Source: Bradyrhizobium betae (GTDB lineage Bacteria; Pseudomonadota; Alphaproteobacteria; Rhizobiales; Xanthobacteraceae). From it: a stretch of DNA of 64,000 nt. The notes under the pieces were generated by a model. It was not told the origin of the DNA, searched no databases, and saw nothing but the letters and a program-made list of their open reading frames with translations. Of the stretch, positions 33,724 to 43,086 are shown piece by piece; within the stretch, counting starts at the first letter, position 1, and each line of letters opens with the position of its first letter. The translations under genes were made by a program, and so were the position numbers. The DNA lies in NCBI RefSeq assembly GCF_004123905.1, contig NZ_MZXW01000057.1, positions 62,001-126,000 on the forward strand. Reading direction: 5' to 3'.

Positions 33724-34761
33724 TCAGTAGGCGCGCGCGAAGTCACCCTCCTGCTTGATATCAGTGAACACAGGATAGCGCGGTTTCCAGGCCGTGCCCT
33801 TGGCCGTGGTCAGCTGGCTGAGCCGTTCGAGCACGTGGAGACCGTCGTTGCGCAGACTTGCAGACACCGCGGCGCGATCCGGAAAATTCTTTAGAACGGC
33901 GTCGAGCCAGATCGTGCGGCCCGCCAGGAAGCCGCTCGCCCCTGCAGCATAAGAGTAGTCGAGCACGCGTTCGAATTTCGCCGGCGCAGCGCCGCCCGAC
34001 AGCAGCACCCAAGGAATGTTGCGCTCGCGGCAGATATCGCCGATTGCATCGAACTCCATCTGCGCGGCTCTGGCTGCCCCGCTGCCGTCACTGGCCGGCA
34101 GGCCGTTGGCCGCGACCGGGCTCTCCAGCTTGAGGAGATCGACGCCATATTCGGGCTTGGCAAACTCGCGCACGCTGTCGATGACCAGACCGGGAAGTTT
34201 GCCCGGCGATTCCACGTAATCAGCGGTGTGATCAACGCTGCCCAGGAACGGATAAACCAGCAGCTCGAGAACATAGGGAATGTCGTGGCGGGCGCAGTCC
34301 TCGCCGATCTCGCGCACGAACTTCTTCTGGTGTTCGTTCACCGCGGCATCGGCGTCTGGCCGGTACCAGGCCAGCACCTTGACCGCGTCACCGCCCATGG
34401 CGCGGATCTTCTCCACGCTCCAGTTGGTGATGGCCCGCGACTTGCGACCGCCCGCGGTCTCCTCGACGCGGTGCTCTTCCAGAGTCATGATCAGGCCGCA
34501 GCGCGGCGGCAGCAGATCGATCGCGGCGGGCACGGCAAAGTTCGGGTCGAACAGCATCGAGCTGCAGTGCGGCGCGAGATTCTCGACCAGAAGACGCTTG
34601 GCCGCCGTGACGTCGGAATACTCGACCTGGTCCCGCGTGATGCCTTTTGCTTTCGCGATGGCATCGAACAAGGGCGGCCGCTGGTCCAGCGCGACCATTC
34701 GAAAATGGCCGTCCGCGTCAGCAAGCCGCGCCAGGCCGCGGTTCTTTCCAATCGTTCTCAT
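33724..34761 (-). CDS. class I aldolase, LacD/YihT family
   Basis: A 345-residue aldolase of the tagatose-1,6-bisphosphate/sulfofructose-1-phosphate aldolase family (COG3684 type). GHFRMVALDQRPPLFDAI is the phosphate-side N-terminal motif, SSMLFDPNF follows, and the Schiff-base lysine is in YGVDLLKLESPVA at residue 211. WVLLSGGAAPAKFERVL and GASGFLAGRTIWLDAV close the barrel. It is longer than E. coli YihT and closer to LacD in its N-terminus. The start at 34761 has GAGGA upstream and overlaps the kinase stop. It would split a phosphorylated ketose to dihydroxyacetone phosphate and an aldehyde. Which ketose is unknown. Confidence 0.85.
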   Translation of the reverse strand: MRTIGKNRGLARLADADGHFRMVALDQRPPLFDAIAKAKGITRDQVEYSDVTAAKRLLVENLAPHCSSMLFDPNFAVPAAIDLLPPRCGLIMTLEEHRVEETAGGRKSRAITNWSVEKIRAMGGDAVKVLAWYRPDADAAVNEHQKKFVREIGEDCARHDIPYVLELLVYPFLGSVDHTADYVESPGKLPGLVIDSVREFAKPEYGVDLLKLESPVAANGLPASDGSGAARAAQMEFDAIGDICRERNIPWVLLSGGAAPAKFERVLDYSYAAGASGFLAGRTIWLDAVLKNFPDRAAVSASLRNDGLHVLERLSQLTTAKGTAWKPRYPVFTDIKQEGDFARAY

Positions 34762-35713
34762 GGCTTCGTCCTCATGAATGCAAGACACTCGTTGATGTCG
34801 GGGATTCCGTTGCGGCCGCCAGCGTGGCGGCATTTCATGGCGGCCGTCGCTGCCGAAAAAGCCACGGCGGCGCGCACGTCCAGGCCGGCGCCGATCGCCA
34901 ACGCGTAGGCCCCGTGAAAAACATCGCCCGCGCCTGTGGTGTCGACGACCTCGACGGCGTAGGCGACCTGCCGCTGCAGCTGGCCGTTCTGGTACCAGCT
35001 CACGCCGCCCTCACCACGCGTGACGGCGATGACGCGGCAGCCGAAGCGAGCGAGGGCTGCGAGAGATTTATCATCGGCGGAGCCGGCAAAGGCGGCAAGC
35101 GCCGGCTCGGAGAAGATGGCGTGATCGGTTAAGGGCAGCAGCCGCTCGAACACTTCGGCATCGGCCATGTCGCCGTCGAGCACCGTCGGAACGTCGCGCG
35201 AGCGCGCCTCGCGGAACAGCGTTGCGGCGCCCTCGACCCAGCGCGGGTCGGCCAGCACGGAGGATGCGCGGCCGATTGCTTCGAGCGGAAGCCAATCCGC
35301 GGATTCAGGAAAAAGGCCGCGGAAGTTCACGATCTGCCGCTCGCCGCTGCTGTCGACGATAATTCCGGAGACAGAGGAGCGGCCATCGGGAAACAGCCGG
35401 AAATTCTCGACGTCGACGCCTTCGGCGGCGAAGGCGGACTTCATCTCGTGGCCGGCGGCATCATTCCCTGCCCGCCCCCAGAACGCGACGGACGCGCCGA
35501 GCTTCGCCACCGCCACGCTCGCATTGGCGGCCATGCCGCCGCCCAGCGTGCCGTACGCGGCAGCTTTGATCTTCTCGCTTCCACCCGCGAACGGCCGATC
35601 GACGCGCCAAACCTGGTCAAGCGCAGAGAGCCCAAGGCAGATCACGTGCACGGGCCTGGCCTTGGACCCGACGTCCGCTAGCGCCAAGAGATCGCCGATG
35701 TTGGCTGACGTAC

Positions 35714-35717
<4 letters not shown>
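34758..35717 (-). CDS. PfkB-family sugar kinase, YihV-like
   Basis: A 319-residue ribokinase-family enzyme with a GTG start overlapping the ATPase stop. TLGGGMAANASVAVAKLGA is the substrate-side motif and VVDTTGAGDVFHGAYALA is the ATP and catalytic-base motif (Asp at 265). Several features match what I recall of E. coli sulfofructose kinase YihV: a VLADPRWVEGA segment, TVLDGD, DHAIFSEPALAAFAG and the C-terminal GGRNGIPD. This suggests phosphorylation of a ketose at C1. Fructose, tagatose or a sulfonated ketose are all possible; a YihS-type isomerase is not present here. Confidence 0.85.
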
Positions 35718-36787
<1,070 letters not shown>

Positions 36788-36793
36788 GATCGC

Positions 36794-37798
36794 TTAGTCC
36801 AGCGCCAGCACAGGCTTGATCAGCTCGCCGTTGGCGAACCGCGCGAAGTTTTCAGGGAGATCCGAAAGACCGAACTCGCCGTCAACGAGGACGCGGTATT
36901 CGTCCTTGTACTTGCGCAGCAGCTCGACATTCTGCTCGAAATCCGAGACAGGGAAGTAGAAGGTCCGGATCATGTAAAAATCCTTGCGGCGGAATACCTT
37001 GCCCTCCTCGATGGTCCATGGCGCGGCGTTCTCGCCGACCAGCACCAGCGCGCCGCGCGGCAACACGAGCTCGATGCCGAGATTGCGCGCCGCATGGGCG
37101 CCCGAGCATTCCATGATGAGCGCGAAGCGCTTCGAGGTGTCGCCGACCGGGTGCGCCTTCGCGCCGAAGGACTGTGCGATCTTCAGCCGCGCCGCATTGG
37201 GATCGGCGACATGAATGTCGTTGTAGCCAAGCGCGCGAAGCGCCAGCACGACGCCGAGACCGACAGGCCCCGCCCCCATCACGAGGGCCGGACCGGCCTC
37301 GTTCGCCGGCACCACGCGGCTGACGAACCGTACGGCGTGGCCGGATGTGCCGATGGTGTCGAGCAACAGCGGCGCGAGGCTGTCCTCGATATCATTGGGT
37401 ACCGGCAGCAAACAATTTTCCGGCACGGGCACGTATTCGGCATAGCCGCCCGGCCTGTTCCAGCCGATCAGGCTGGAGACCTCGAGGCACATCTGGGTAT
37501 CGCCGCGCTTGCAGGCGGCACAGTGATCGCAGTGCAAGGGAATGTAGACGGCGCAGCGGCGGCCATGCAGACTGTGGCCTGGCTGCTCGACGACGCCGAA
37601 GATCTCGTGGCCGGCGGTGAACTCGGCGCCCTTGTGCCAGAGCTTGAAGTCTGAGCCGCACAGCGCCGTTCGCGAGACACGGACCAGCACCTCGCCGGCG
37701 CCGATTTCGGGCATCGCCACACGCTCGATGGTGATTCGGTCGCCGCCGTGGAAGACCGCGGCCTGCATGATCGAATTCGAGCGGGGAGACATATTCAT
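36794..37798 (-). CDS. zinc-dependent alcohol/polyol dehydrogenase (MDR family)
   Basis: A 334-residue medium-chain dehydrogenase. ALCGSDFKLWHKG gives the catalytic zinc Cys, AGHEIFGVV the GHE motif, and CDHCAACKRGDTQMC the four-Cys structural zinc site. MGAGPVGLGVVLALRALG is the nucleotide-binding loop, followed by an acidic IHVADPNAARL strand end that favours NAD. Sorbitol, threonine and polyol dehydrogenases share this layout. It sits inside the transporter operon, so it probably oxidises the imported polyol or sugar before phosphorylation by the kinase. The start at 37798 was taken over nearby ATGs because of the upstream AGG-rich stretch. Confidence 0.87.
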   Translation of the reverse strand: MNMSPRSNSIMQAAVFHGGDRITIERVAMPEIGAGEVLVRVSRTALCGSDFKLWHKGAEFTAGHEIFGVVEQPGHSLHGRRCAVYIPLHCDHCAACKRGDTQMCLEVSSLIGWNRPGGYAEYVPVPENCLLPVPNDIEDSLAPLLLDTIGTSGHAVRFVSRVVPANEAGPALVMGAGPVGLGVVLALRALGYNDIHVADPNAARLKIAQSFGAKAHPVGDTSKRFALIMECSGAHAARNLGIELVLPRGALVLVGENAAPWTIEEGKVFRRKDFYMIRTFYFPVSDFEQNVELLRKYKDEYRVLVDGEFGLSDLPENFARFANGELIKPVLALD

Positions 37799-37805
37799 CA
37801 AATAC

Positions 37806-38633
37806 CTAGCCTTTCACCGCGCCGAGCGTCAGTCCGGACACCAGCCAGCGCTGAACCAGGGCCGCCAGCACCAGCGGCGGCAAGGCGATCAGCGTCGCCG
37901 CGGCCATGAGGGCGCCCCATTGCGTCGAGCCTTCGCCGATGAAGTTGAAGGCCGCCGCGATCAGCGTCTTGGTGTCGCCGTTGGAGAGCACCAGCGCAAA
38001 CAGGAAGTAGTTCCACGAGAAGACGAAGGCGAGGATCGCCGAGACCGCGACGCCCGACGCCACCAGCGGCATCGCGATGCGCCAGAGAATGCGCGTGACG
38101 CTGCATCCATCGACTTGCGCAGCCTCGAACACACTGCGCGGGATGGCATCGAACGACGGCAGCAAGACCCAGATCACGATCGGCAGCGTGATGACGGCGT
38201 GGCTGAGGATCAACGCGGTGTAGGAGCCGATCATGCCGATTTGCCGGAACATGACGTACCACGGCAGCAGGAACAGCGTGCCGGGCGCCATGCGCGCCGC
38301 CAGCGTCAGGATTGCCGGCCACGTAATCCGGGTCCAGGAGACGGCGAAGGCGGCGGGAATCCCGAACAGCAGCCCGAGCGAGGTCGAGCCGACGGTAACG
38401 ATGAGGCTGTTGAGCGCATAACTCAGGAACGGCGTGGTCTTGGTCAGCTCGGCGTAATTCTCCAGCGTCGGTGTGAAGACCAGCGTCGGCGGATAGGCGG
38501 TGACCTCGAAGGACGGCTTGAACGAGGACAGCACCATCCAGACCGTGGGCGCCATGATGATGATGCCGGCGAGCACGAGCTGCACCGTGTTGAGCCAGCG
38601 GATCCAGCGGTCGGTGTTGGCGGCATCGTTCAT
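37806..38633 (-). CDS. sugar ABC transporter permease, MalG/AraQ type
   Basis: A 275-residue CUT1 permease with six membrane segments. The EAA coupling loop is EAAQVDGCSVTRILWRIAMP, and the protein ends LVQRWLVSGLTLGAVKG, a typical MalG-type C-terminus. It begins four bases after the first permease stop. It forms the heteromeric channel with 38638-39525. Confidence 0.92.
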   Translation of the reverse strand: MNDAANTDRWIRWLNTVQLVLAGIIIMAPTVWMVLSSFKPSFEVTAYPPTLVFTPTLENYAELTKTTPFLSYALNSLIVTVGSTSLGLLFGIPAAFAVSWTRITWPAILTLAARMAPGTLFLLPWYVMFRQIGMIGSYTALILSHAVITLPIVIWVLLPSFDAIPRSVFEAAQVDGCSVTRILWRIAMPLVASGVAVSAILAFVFSWNYFLFALVLSNGDTKTLIAAAFNFIGEGSTQWGALMAAATLIALPPLVLAALVQRWLVSGLTLGAVKG

Positions 38634-38637
38634 GACA

Positions 38638-39525
38638 TCACCACGCCACTGCGCCGCGCAGGCGGTTGAAGGCGAGCACGGCGCCGAACACGATCGCCGT
38701 CAGTGTCAGCATCAGGGCGCTGGCATAGCCGATGTTGAAGAACTCGAAACCGACCCGGAACCCATAAATGTTGAGTGTGTTCGAGGCGTTGCCCGGGCCG
38801 CCCTGGGTGGTGATGTAGATGATGTCAAAGAAGCGCAGGAGATCGACGCTGCGCAGGATCGCGGCAGTGACAATGGTCGGCAGCAGCAGCGGCAGCGTGA
38901 TGCGCTGAAACGTCTTGAATGGGGATGCGCCATCGATCTGGGCAGCCTCGTAGACACTCGGCGGCAGGGATTGCAACCCGCCCAGCACGATCAGAGCGAC
39001 ATAAGGCGTCCACTGCCAGCTGTCGATCAGCGCCACCGTCGGAATGACCAGGGACGGCGAGGCCAGCCAGTCCGACGAGGGCAGGCCGAACGACTGCAAG
39101 ACATAGTTGGCGGCACCCAGCGAGGGATCGAGGATTACCAGCCACATCATGCCCGCGACCACCGGCGGCATCATGAACGGCGAAATGAACAACGAGCGCA
39201 CGATGCCCGGTAGCCGCTTGGCGTGGAACAGCACCAACGCCAGCCAGACGCCGAAGACGAGTTGCAGCACTAGCGACAGCACGAAGAGGGCTATGGTGAT
39301 CCACAGCCCGTGCCAGAATTCGTAATCGGAGATCAGCTTGGAATAATTGGCAAGCCCTGCGAAGGACTGCTTGCCGGTCGAGGAAAACGTCTGGAAGCCT
39401 AGCCAGATCGTATAGACGACCGGAAACGCGATCATCGCAACCGTGAAGATCACGGCCGGCGCTGAAAGCGCCGCCATTTCCAGCTTCTGCCGGTCCTGCG
39501 TGAGTGTCGCAGCCGAGTCAGACAT
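38638..39525 (-). CDS. sugar ABC transporter permease, MalF/UgpA type
   Basis: A 295-residue CUT1 permease with six or more membrane segments. The N-terminus runs APAVIFTVAMIAFPVVYTIW, and the coupling loop is EAAQIDGASPFKTFQRITLP. It follows the SBP gene and precedes the second permease. It is the first membrane subunit of this importer. Confidence 0.92.
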   Translation of the reverse strand: MSDSAATLTQDRQKLEMAALSAPAVIFTVAMIAFPVVYTIWLGFQTFSSTGKQSFAGLANYSKLISDYEFWHGLWITIALFVLSLVLQLVFGVWLALVLFHAKRLPGIVRSLFISPFMMPPVVAGMMWLVILDPSLGAANYVLQSFGLPSSDWLASPSLVIPTVALIDSWQWTPYVALIVLGGLQSLPPSVYEAAQIDGASPFKTFQRITLPLLLPTIVTAAILRSVDLLRFFDIIYITTQGGPGNASNTLNIYGFRVGFEFFNIGYASALMLTLTAIVFGAVLAFNRLRGAVAW

Positions 39526-39587
39526 CCGTCCGCGTCCTCAGGTGGGGAGAAATGCCGGCATGCAGCGAGCCTGCCGGCATGAAGTCC

Positions 39588-40889
39588 TTACTTCTGGGCG
39601 ATCAGCGCATCGAGCGCCTTGTCGGCATCCGCGCAGGCCTGGTCGATCGGCTTTTGCTTGAGGATCAGGTCCTGCACCGCCTGGCCGATGAACTCGCGCG
39701 ATTCCGGATTGGCGACGATGGGATAGCCGACCTCGGAGGAACCCTTGGTGGCGAGCACGTCGAGAGCGGCCTGCCATTCCTTGCGCACCGGCTCCTCATC
39801 GATCCATTTACGATACTCGGGATCCTTGGCGACCGATGGACGCGGCGGGGCAATGCCCTGGAGCGCCATCTTCTTCTGCACCTCGGGGCTGGTCGCCCAC
39901 TGCACGAAATACCAGGCCGCATCCGGCTGCTTGCTGTGCGAGGATACCGCCATGCCCCAGCCGATCGTGGTCGGCACCTGGCCGGCCTCACCCGCCGGGA
40001 ACGGCAGAAGACCGGTGTCCTTCAACCGCGCGCCACCGTCCATGACGGTGCGAAGCTCGTTGGACGATTCAAACGCCATTGCGGCGCGGCCGCTGCGATA
40101 GAGCGCCGAAATCTGCTGGAAGCTGTAATTGACGACGCCAGGCGGACCGAAGTCGCGCAGCAGCCGGCTATAGGTTTCGAGCGCTTCCTTGCCCTTGGCG
40201 GAGCACAGGTTCGACTTGCCGTTGGCGATATAGGTGCCGCCGACATTGTGCAGCATGTTGCTGAAGGTGTAGGCGACCGCGGGCTTGAGGCCGCGCGAGA
40301 CGAACGGCGTCACCGCGCTGTCGCAGGTCTTGATCTTTTCGGCGGCGGCTTCGACGTCCTTGATGGTCTTCGGCGCCTCGAGACCGCAGTTCTTGAAGAT
40401 GTCGGTGCGGTAATAGAAGATCGGCCCTTCGAGATTCATCGGCATGCTGGTGAGCTTGCCGTTGAAGGTCGCCGCCTTCAGCAGGGCTTGGCTGAGCCCG
40501 GCCGGATCGTAGTCCTTGGCCACGTCGTTCTTGGCCATCGTGGTGAGGTCGGCATACCAGCCGGCGGCGGCGAACTGCTCGCCCTCGCGCGAGGGCAGCG
40601 TCATGAACACGTCGACCTCGTCGCTGTTCGCATTCATGACGGTCACCAGACGCTGGCGCATCTGCTGTTCCTGATAACCGTCGACCTTGAGGGTCATGCC
40701 GGTCAACTTCTCGAAATCGACCTTGTAGGTCAGGAGCGCCTGCGCGACCGGATTGTTGTTGGCGAGAAAGGTGACGGTCTTGCCCTTGAACTTCATCCAG
40801 TCGTAATCGGCGGCGTGCGAGGGCGCGCCAACAGCGGCGATCGCGAGAACGGGCAACGAGAGATGCGTCGCGAGCATCCTGGCCTTCAT
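39588..40889 (-). CDS. sugar ABC transporter substrate-binding protein (family 1)
   Basis: A 433-residue extracellular solute-binding protein. GGAGGAG precedes the start at 40889. The leader (SLPVLAIAAVGAPSHA) is a short Sec signal cleaved near SHA. The mature part begins DYDWMKFKGKTVTFLANNNP. MEGPIFYYRTDIFKNCGL-type lobes and WGMAVSSHSKQPDAAWYFVQ are typical of carbohydrate receptors. First gene of the minus-strand sugar operon. A LacI-type site lies about 65 bases upstream, in the gap shared with the divergent LacI gene. Confidence 0.92.
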   Translation of the reverse strand: MKARMLATHLSLPVLAIAAVGAPSHAADYDWMKFKGKTVTFLANNNPVAQALLTYKVDFEKLTGMTLKVDGYQEQQMRQRLVTVMNANSDEVDVFMTLPSREGEQFAAAGWYADLTTMAKNDVAKDYDPAGLSQALLKAATFNGKLTSMPMNLEGPIFYYRTDIFKNCGLEAPKTIKDVEAAAEKIKTCDSAVTPFVSRGLKPAVAYTFSNMLHNVGGTYIANGKSNLCSAKGKEALETYSRLLRDFGPPGVVNYSFQQISALYRSGRAAMAFESSNELRTVMDGGARLKDTGLLPFPAGEAGQVPTTIGWGMAVSSHSKQPDAAWYFVQWATSPEVQKKMALQGIAPPRPSVAKDPEYRKWIDEEPVRKEWQAALDVLATKGSSEVGYPIVANPESREFIGQAVQDLILKQKPIDQACADADKALDALIAQK

Positions 40890-40952
40890 TGGACTCTCCT
40901 CCCGGCTGGCCGCCTTAAGCTGGCGGACCATTTCGAATAAGTTCGTGCATAT

Positions 40953-40966
40953 CTGAAAACGGTTAC
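40953..40966. promoter_or_regulatory. candidate LacI-family operator (SBP promoter)
   Basis: TGAAAACGGTTACA matches its own complement at 10 of 14 positions around a central CG, in the style of LacI/GalR operators. It lies 64 bases before the SBP start. The divergent LacI-type regulator at 41081 is the likely ligand-responsive repressor. Confidence 0.5.
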
Positions 40967-41064
40967 AAACTAGACCGCACGCTCGCCGTGTCAAGCGCTG
41001 GACAAGCTGAGTGATCTGCGGCAATACATGTGATTCTTACCACCGCCCGGATTTGCGGTGCAAC

Positions 41065-41078
41065 ATGTACCGTTACAT
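41065..41078. promoter_or_regulatory. candidate LacI-family operator (autoregulation)
   Basis: ATGTACCGTTACAT has 5-base complementary arms (ATGTA/TACAT) around CCGT, with the central CG usual for LacI-family sites. It ends two bases before the ATG of the LacI gene, so binding would block its own expression. It shares the CGTTAC/GTTACA core with the site at 40953-40966. Confidence 0.45.
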
Positions 41079-41080
41079 TT

Positions 41081-42121
41081 ATGGGACTGACCGACGCCAA
41101 GTCTGTGAAACATGGCATCCGCGCCGTAGCCGCCCGCGCCGGCGTCTCAACCGCATCGGTCTCTCGTGCCCTCAACAATCCGGATGCGGTGAGCCCATCT
41201 CTGCGCGTGCGCATCGAACAGGCGATTGACGCGCTCGGCTACATCCCGCATGCGCCCGCGCGCATCCTGTCCTCACGTCGCTCGCGCACTCTTGGCGCGA
41301 TCGTGCCGACCATCGACAACACGATGTTCGCGCGCGGCATCGCTTCGCTGCAGCACTATCTGTCGTCGGTCGGATACATGCTGTTCCTCACGACGAGCGG
41401 CTACGATCTTGACGTCGAATTGCAGCAGGCGCGCAATCTGATTAGCCGCGGCGTCGACGGCCTGGTGCTGCGCGGCGACTGCCATCACGAGGGCTTGCGC
41501 AAGCTGCTCGCGGACAACGCAGTGCCGTTCATCAATGTGGGCATATACCAGCCCGACCGGCCCTACCCTTGCGTCGGCACCGACAACGAAGCGGGCGCCC
41601 ATCGCGCCGCCGCCCATGTCATCGAACTCGGCCATCGCCGCATCGGGATCGTCTCGGCTCTCCAGCGCAACAACGACCGTGCCAGCGCTCGCGTTGCCGG
41701 CTTTCGCCGCGCGCTGACCGAGAGCGGCCTCGAACTGCGGTCGCAATGGCATGTCGAGGTGCCCTATACGCTGGACGACGCCCGCGAAGCGGCGCGCTAT
41801 CTCCTGGGTCTCAAGGATCGTCCCACAGCCGTAGTGTGCGGCAACGATGTCATCGCCTACGGCGTGCTGCTCGAGGCGGAACGCAGCGGCTTTTCGGTAC
41901 CACGCGATCTGTCGGTCGTTGGGTTCGACGATCTCGACTGGAGCCGCCATCTGCGACCGAGCCTGACCACGATTTACGTTCCGACCGGAGAAACCTGGCA
42001 ACGCGCCGGCGAATATCTGGTGCGCAGCCTCGCCGGCGAGCAGACCATCATGCACCGCGAGATCGACTTTTCACTGGTGGTCCGCGAGTCGACGGCGCCG
42101 CCTCCAAAATCCCTGAAGTGA
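41081..42121 (+). CDS. LacI-family transcriptional regulator
   Basis: A 346-residue regulator. The N-terminal helix-turn-helix reads AVAARAGVSTASVSRALNNP, and hinge helix PHAPARILSSRRSRTLG follows. The remaining two lobes are a periplasmic-binding-type sugar sensor (AHVIELGHRRIGIVSALQRN; SVVGFDDLDWSRHLRPSLTT). It is divergent from the sugar transporter operon, which it probably represses in the absence of the sugar. It is followed 11 bases later by the SDR gene. Confidence 0.92.
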   Translation: MGLTDAKSVKHGIRAVAARAGVSTASVSRALNNPDAVSPSLRVRIEQAIDALGYIPHAPARILSSRRSRTLGAIVPTIDNTMFARGIASLQHYLSSVGYMLFLTTSGYDLDVELQQARNLISRGVDGLVLRGDCHHEGLRKLLADNAVPFINVGIYQPDRPYPCVGTDNEAGAHRAAAHVIELGHRRIGIVSALQRNNDRASARVAGFRRALTESGLELRSQWHVEVPYTLDDAREAARYLLGLKDRPTAVVCGNDVIAYGVLLEAERSGFSVPRDLSVVGFDDLDWSRHLRPSLTTIYVPTGETWQRAGEYLVRSLAGEQTIMHREIDFSLVVRESTAPPPKSLK

Positions 42122-42131
42122 GACAGTCCCG

Positions 42132-42866
42132 ATGAGTTTGAATTTCTCTCTAGCCTCCGGCTTTCATGCCATCGTGATCGGGGGCGCCGGCGACATTGGC
42201 GCAGCAATCAGCAACCAGTTTTGCGATCTCGGCGCGACGGTGACCGCAACCGGCGCCAACGATGCCGATCTCGCCCGCACACTCCTCAAGCCGCGCGCGG
42301 GCCTCACGCTCGGGACGCTCGACGTCACCGATGATGCGGCCGTCAAATTCTTCGCCAACAAGTACAAGCGGGTCGACGCGCTCGTCAATTGCGCCGGGAT
42401 TCTCGCCCGCGACAAAGAATTCGAGATCGAGACTTTCGTGAAGGTTCTCGATGTCAATCTCACCGGCACCTTCCGGACCTGCATGGCTTTTCGCGCGCTG
42501 CTTGCGGAGGCAAAGGGATCGATCGTCAACATCGCCTCGATGAACGCGGTTTTGGCGCTACCGCGTATCCCCGCCTATTGCGCCAGTAAGGGTGGCGTCG
42601 TGATGTTGACCAAGGCACTCGCCTTGAAGTGGGCCGAAGAGGGCATTCGCGTCAACGCAGTTGCGCCGGGCTATATCGAGACCGCGATCAACGCCGCCGG
42701 CCGGACTGATCTCGCGCATTACCAGCGCATCGCCGACCGCACCGCGTTCAAGCGGTGGGGACAGCCGGAAGATATTGCCGGCGCCGTCGCGTTCCTCTGC
42801 ATGCCGGCGTCGCAATATGCGACCGGTACCGTCGTTGCTGTGGATGGCGGGTTTCTCGCAGGTTGA
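42132..42866 (+). CDS. short-chain dehydrogenase/reductase
   Basis: A 244-residue SDR. The cofactor loop is VIGGAGDIGAAIS, NCAGILARD marks the fourth strand, the catalytic Ser is in IVNIASMNA and the catalytic pair is in YCASKGG. The C-terminus GTVVAVDGGFLAG is standard for sugar and polyol oxidoreductases. It lies with the LacI gene and probably oxidises or reduces a step of the same sugar pathway. The substrate is unknown. Confidence 0.9.
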   Translation: MSLNFSLASGFHAIVIGGAGDIGAAISNQFCDLGATVTATGANDADLARTLLKPRAGLTLGTLDVTDDAAVKFFANKYKRVDALVNCAGILARDKEFEIETFVKVLDVNLTGTFRTCMAFRALLAEAKGSIVNIASMNAVLALPRIPAYCASKGGVVMLTKALALKWAEEGIRVNAVAPGYIETAINAAGRTDLAHYQRIADRTAFKRWGQPEDIAGAVAFLCMPASQYATGTVVAVDGGFLAG

Positions 42867-43017
42867 CGTCGCGCGAGCACCGGCGGCTGGACATCAACGG
42901 ATACGTCAAGCGGCGCATCGTCGGCTTCAAACCATCTCTGGAAGCGAGCGCCGCAGTTCCGAGGCGCGCAAGATGACGTCCTATGGCAACGACGAGTGGC
43001 AACCTTGCCGCGGTTGA

Positions 43018-43027
43018 CTTGTTATAA
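43018..43027. promoter_or_regulatory. palindrome upstream of second sugar operon
   Basis: TGTTATAACA is a perfect 10-base palindrome, 60 bases before the SBP start. It has the GTxTATAxAC-like form of some GntR/HutC operators, and a GntR gene of that class is the fifth gene of the operon (47310). It overlaps a TTGACT (43012) and so may sit on the promoter. The rest of the 220-base gap (42867-43086) shows no gene. Confidence 0.4.
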
Positions 43028-43086
43028 CATTTCGGCAAATGTCCTTACTAACCGGAGCGCAAAATCCGGATTTTCGGGAGGACCGT

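Noticed and set aside
42996..43011. Sigma-54-like promoter before the second sugar operon
   Set aside because: The GG and GC elements are 7 bases apart and not the required 10.
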